Source: Ascaris suum
Taxonomy: Eukaryota; Nematoda; Chromadorea; Rhabditida; Ascarididae
NCBI GenBank assembly: GCA_013433145.1
Contig: CM024174.1
Span: 3,097,336-3,161,335, forward strand
Direction of reading: 5' to 3'
Length of the DNA stretch: 64,000 nucleotides
Of this stretch, positions 59,301 to 64,000 are shown piece by piece. Numbering within the stretch: position 1 is the first letter of the stretch; every line of letters starts with the position of its first letter. Both the position numbers and the translations under genes were made by a program. The notes beneath the pieces are model-generated. The model saw nothing but the letters and a program-made list of their open reading frames with translations, was not told the origin of the DNA and searched no databases.

Positions 59301-62300
59301 AAGAAGGAGATATAAATTGATGAATTAAATTAGTCGATAGCGAAAAAAAGAAAGTTGAAAACCTCGAATCCAGCAATGGTCAGCTTGCAAGTACATTCAA
59401 CCGGTAAGCTCCTCGTGCCGACTGTGTTTGCCATTGAGAAAATAACCAATGGAAACCAGATGATTAGAATTATGGCCGTGAGAAGCACCCCTCCCAAGCC
59501 ATATTTCAAAATCGGTCTCTTCTTAACGCCTTTTGGCGATGGATAGTCCTATAATTAAAATATCACATGCCGTTTATTCTCATTTATTAAAAAACGAGTA
59601 GTAGTTTTAGAACTCTGTTAGCAGTTTGTAAAAAATCGTGACAATTCTAGTAATAATTGAAAATATATTGATGAATAATAATTTAACTTCCATTATTAAT
59701 ATGTGGCCGCTCGTGAAAAAAAAATGAATAGCACCTGAGCAACTATAGTATATTTTGCTTAGGAGTTAAAAAAAACGAACTGTTTCAGTAGGAGAGTTTC
59801 AATGAGTTGAACTCATCGATAAATATCACTACTGGAAGGATATTCGTGAAAATATATCGAAATAATTTCAGGCTCTATATATGCTCATAATTTTCTATAT
59901 TTTCGTTGATTTTGCCAGACTTTTTTTTTTTGCAAAAATTTCGCCTTCGCATGCCAAAATAATTTTGCATGCTAAAAATACAACTGTGCAGGTTCGTATT
60001 GATAATATTTTGTTAAATACTCGTGCAAACTTGGGTGTATGGAACAAAAACATTTAAAACACAACAAATGAAGCCGCAATTTATAGAGAGAAAGAGATTT
60101 ATGAGAAGATAGCGCACAATCACCTATTTTCAATCTTTTTTTATGCCTATCAGGTTCATTCACTCTATTTTTTCATACTCTTTTAAGAAATATAAAGGTA
60201 TAGAAGTTTTTTTTTAATGTTCCGCCGATAAACAAGAGCAAATGCATCATTCTTTCATAGACCAGAAAATTTCGAAATTTCCGGTCGAGAGCAATTTTAA
60301 TTTGCACACATAATTCAAAATAAAATAACATAGTGCTTGCATGATGAAGCTGCAAGTTAAAAAAAAAAATAAAACGAGTGCGCTTAAATAAAAAACTGCG
60401 TTCACACTTGATTTATCTAAACAAAAAAGCACACTTCTTCGATATTGCGTTCACACTTGATCATGGATACGTGTGAGTATATATCATTAAGCATGAACCA
60501 GTCACCAACGCCCAACGATGTGTCCATCCACATCCAGTCCATCAGAGCTCGAAGTTCGAATAGAAACGGTATCAGCATAAATCTAAAATCGAATTTTAGA
60601 ATCTATAAATTATAGGTACCGATATCCTGCCGTATTACTTGCTTCGATAATCATGTTTGATACTGAATAAAGCTGAATAAAGCATAGGCCAACTCACAAT
60701 TCTACAAAACTCAAACATAGCTCAAAATCTCTTTTCTGCATTCATGTGACGTGCAAAGCAAGAAATTCACTTATTTCAAAAAAATTAGTTTCCGCTTCAT
60801 GAAACCCCAATCCTATAGAAATCCCGAAATCTTTACGAAAAAATTTGGAATTATTTTCTAATAAACTCTAGTAGGTTTACTCAGAGAGATAAGTATCCAC
60901 TTGATTTTCTCTTCTAGCCCGTAAACTAAATATAAGCAACAATAATAAACTGCCATCTCGTTTAAATAACCTCAATATTCTTTGGCACATCAAGAGAAAG
61001 TTTAAACGTTTAAATAAAATCAATGAAAATGACGTATATTGGCCAAGGTTAATAATCATCCTCGGATGAAATTGTCAAATAAAAAAATGAATATTGTATT
61101 TTAAACTAAATCCCCTGAAAAAGAATACTCCACTTTCAATAAATTCTCATCGTTTAGAAAGATATTTTTTCACTTACGCTTTATATAGGACCCAATTAAT
61201 CATTGTATAAGAATTCGTTATAATATTCCCAAGGCTTCGTTTCGGATAACCCGCTTGAATCTGTAAAATAAGAAACGAATACATACGATTCATTACCGAT
61301 CATTGAACACTTAAAATATTTCGAAATTATTATACCTCCCCTCCCTCATTAGTGGTGAGGAATAGCTATCACAACCCTTTTATTAGTGACGAGGATTATA
61401 TTAGTTCTGTTCAGGAACAAAATTCAATAACGCACATCACCATATTTTTCCATATATTTGCACTTCCATCTAGATATATTTGACTATTTTTGTTATACTT
61501 TGTAAAGCCCTCAAATTTTGATGTCATTCTACTTCCTGACAATGGACAGCGGTATACAGTTGTGAATCACAGTGATCGACTATTTAATCTTCCATCTATG
61601 GCAAAACTACACTTCAAAAAATTATTCGTTATTTCTTACATGATGCTAAGTGGTATAAGGATCTGAAATATATTACGAAAATAAAATTATTCCGCATCAA
61701 AAAAAGTTTTGCATTGTTCATATATTTCAGTTTTTACAAGTCATAAGTTGCGCTCCGAATACGAATTAATAAATCACGTTCATGAATAACTTCGAAAATA
61801 AATATCGTCGGTATTTTTCTGTCTAAATTGCTCAATTCTTACATGGAAATTTGGTTCTAAGAATTAGTTCCGCTAGAGCAATACTGGATGCAATATAAAA
61901 ACCAAAAAAGACCCTTTTTGGCACTTCAATAAGCGCATCTTAGTGCTTAGGCAATCAAAATCATTGCAGAGCCACGACTCCCGAGAATATAAAATATATA
62001 TCGAAAGACAATAAAGAAGAAATAGACACACCTGTTTGGCGGAAATAAGGAAGTAGACAATTTTTGTGAGGTAAAAAAGTTTACACGGGAAAATCGTAAC
62101 AAACATTCGATCGGTAGCTGCCGGTAAAAGAAAGAACATCCACACATGTACAAATACAACAAGTACAACCTGCAAGAAATTTTTTTTATAATTCAGAAAA
62201 TATCATTAATCGCATCGAAAATTTTTCACTCAAATAGAAATTCCAATAAAAATAAGAAGCCTCAAACAGAACAGTTCTGGAAACGCGAATTGGTAGTGAT

Positions 62301-64000
62301 TCTGAGTAAGCATAGAGTAAACATAATTTCGAATGACCCTTTTATGATGTTTAACGCTCTCTTCAAACGAGACGCTCATGCAATTCAGTCCTATTAAAAA
62401 TGCTTTCAATGCGGTTAAAAATGCTTTCTGTGATTAAAAAATGTCAGATTCAGAGAGATTGCATAAAGAAGTTTTGCTCATTTTTACTATAGTAATTGTC
62501 ACATTTAACCCAATATTTGAAAGGATTTTTTTTTCAAATCTGGTATGAATCGCAAATGAACGAATTAAAATGCGGAGATTTGAACAAACTGATTAAAAAT
62601 TCAAAGATGGTATCCCAAGATATTGGAGATGCATAACGATTACCATAGCTGAAAGTGGAAAAAATTACTTCAGCTCTTTTTATGCACCAAAAATTTCTTC
62701 ATCATATTCAGCTTAAAAACATTTATTTTCATTTCGAGAACTACTTCTAGGAATAATAATAATACTGAAGACAATAATAGCAATTAGAAACAACAGCAAT
62801 AAAAAATAATAACAACAACAAAAACTATAATTATAGTAATAAAAATAAAATTAAAAAAATAAAATCAGCATTAACAGTAAGAATCCATAACCGATCCACA
62901 AATTGGCGATTGCAAACTTACCATTATGTTGGCCACATAAAACAAAGCATTGAATTACATTTTTAGCTACGCTTCTCCGCATTACAATAGCTGTATCGAA
63001 TATTCTTCAATCATATACGAATCATCTACGCTATTATTAATTAAAAAGTTTCCACTCTCAGCAAAATAGCATTTCAAAATTCATAATGTTCGCATTAAAC
63101 ATACTTGAAAAACTATTTTCGCGAAAAGGAATTTTCGTAGAAAAATTGCACGATCGAGAATAATGAGAACGAATTGAAGAATAAGCATCGAAACGAGTGT
63201 GCCTGGCACTTTATTCTCTTCGAAATATGCAGTCACACCACCATCGACACCACCTGCATCCGCCTAAATATTATTGAGATGAATTCATTGCAGATTTCCT
63301 GCAAAACGATCACATAAAAATGCACACTTTCTCAGACATTGTTGCTGCGATTTATTCTAATAGTTCTGTAAAAGATACTATATGAAAATATAAATCGAGA
63401 GAATTAGACATAATACTTGAAAAACAACTTGCAAATAAATCGGTAGCCATTGATTCTCGATGCAAACGATTATTTTGTGGTTTCATTATTTATTATGGAA
63501 ACCATAAAATGAAATTGTTGACAACAACTATTGAGAATGATATTTTAGTTTGAGCTAAGTTAAAAAGTTTTTAAAAAACGATAGTTATCTTTTATAATTT
63601 CGAGTTGCAAGAATGGCACACCATCAAAAAACTATTTTAGAGCAGTCGTTTTGTTCCGCACCAACAAAACTAGTATCATAGCGGAACAATAGCGAAACCA
63701 AAGTTTGCTTCAGTTTCTACTCCGTGATCCTCCGTTCTCCTCTCTTTTCAACACCTCCACGGAATAGATGGTGGTGCGGCATAAGCACCCCCTACCCCCC
63801 CCCCCCCCATACAAGTATAATACAATATTGGGGGAAATGTTGGGTCAGTGACACTGACATAATAAAGCGTGAGAAGAGGATTCGTGCTTAAGAGGATAAT
63901 CTGGATTTGGATCCATGGAAAAAAGTCGAAGGGCAGAAAATGTCAAATTCATATGGTTTCAAATAATACTTAGTCAAACTTACGCCAAATCCCGAATAGC
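53341..64000 (-). CDS. pezo-1: Piezo-type mechanosensitive ion channel, C-terminal part (5' end beyond window)
   Basis: Exons in transcript order: 64000-63984 (partial), 63263-63105, 62169-62032, 61260-61178, 60582-60435, 59548-59363, 58335-58243, 57221-57052, one starting at 56488, 54939-54769, 54048-53935, 53517-53341 (stop TAG). Phases agree where adjacent. Piezo is a trimeric plasma-membrane cation channel opened by membrane tension. The family motif PFX2EX6W is seen as [12 protein letters not shown] (60.5 kb exon), the outer helix as [20 protein letters not shown], cap pieces as RWSISPPSR and IEWWKL, the inner helix as [18 protein letters not shown], and the C-terminal domain as [19 protein letters not shown] and IKWTKE. 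Roughly the last 500 residues of a protein of about 2,500 are here. Cap exons between 57051 and 54940 are incomplete: one (from 56488, containing [11 protein letters not shown]) has an unsure donor, and others are not found. Confidence 0.93.
63795..63808 (+). repeat. C14 homopolymer in a Piezo intron
   Basis: Fourteen consecutive C on the plus strand (G on the coding strand), in the intron between the first two Piezo exons of this window. Confidence 0.95.

Overview
The window is eukaryotic and most likely nematode DNA. Genes are split into short exons separated by 150 bp to 2 kb introns, with GT donors and many TTTTCAG-type acceptors. Three start codons lie 2-22 bases downstream of a trans-splice-like TTTCAG site. 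All three recognisable gene families are single proteins cut into 10-12 or more exons. Base composition is moderately AT-rich, with occasional long G or C homopolymers. I cannot name the species; a parasitic clade III nematode is a guess from gene density and intron size.

Layout. (1) 2.2-12.1 kb, plus strand: an 11-exon TRMT2A-type tRNA uracil-5-methyltransferase, about 739 residues. (2) 14.4-25.4 kb, plus strand: a tandem paralogue with the same 11-exon plan and phases, about 747 residues. It has lost the catalytic cysteine (VSC to VSS), the SAM-contact glutamine (FFQTN to YFPTN) and most of SAM motif I, so it looks like a conserved pseudoenzyme. (3) 25.4-29.9 kb: intergenic, with a solo LTR. 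(4) 29.9-37.8 kb, plus strand: class III alcohol dehydrogenase (ADH5, S-hydroxymethylglutathione dehydrogenase), nine confident exons plus a doubtful tenth. (5) 33.8-49.8 kb: a head-to-tail duplication of about 8 kb that starts at the ADH5 exon 6 donor. The second copy has lost ADH5 exons 7-9. Each copy carries one solo LTR that the other lacks, both contain an 18-bp minisatellite of different length, and a 1.35-kb core is almost identical while its flanks are diverged. (6) 50.8-52.8 kb: a low-complexity tract that switches from purine-rich to pyrimidine-rich. (7) 53.3-64.0 kb, minus strand: the 3' part of a Piezo mechanosensitive channel gene, convergent with ADH5 and cut by the window end.

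The genes do not form a pathway. The main points of interest are the active/inactive TRMT2A pair, and the duplication, which acts as a natural before-and-after record of LTR insertion, exon loss and probable gene conversion.
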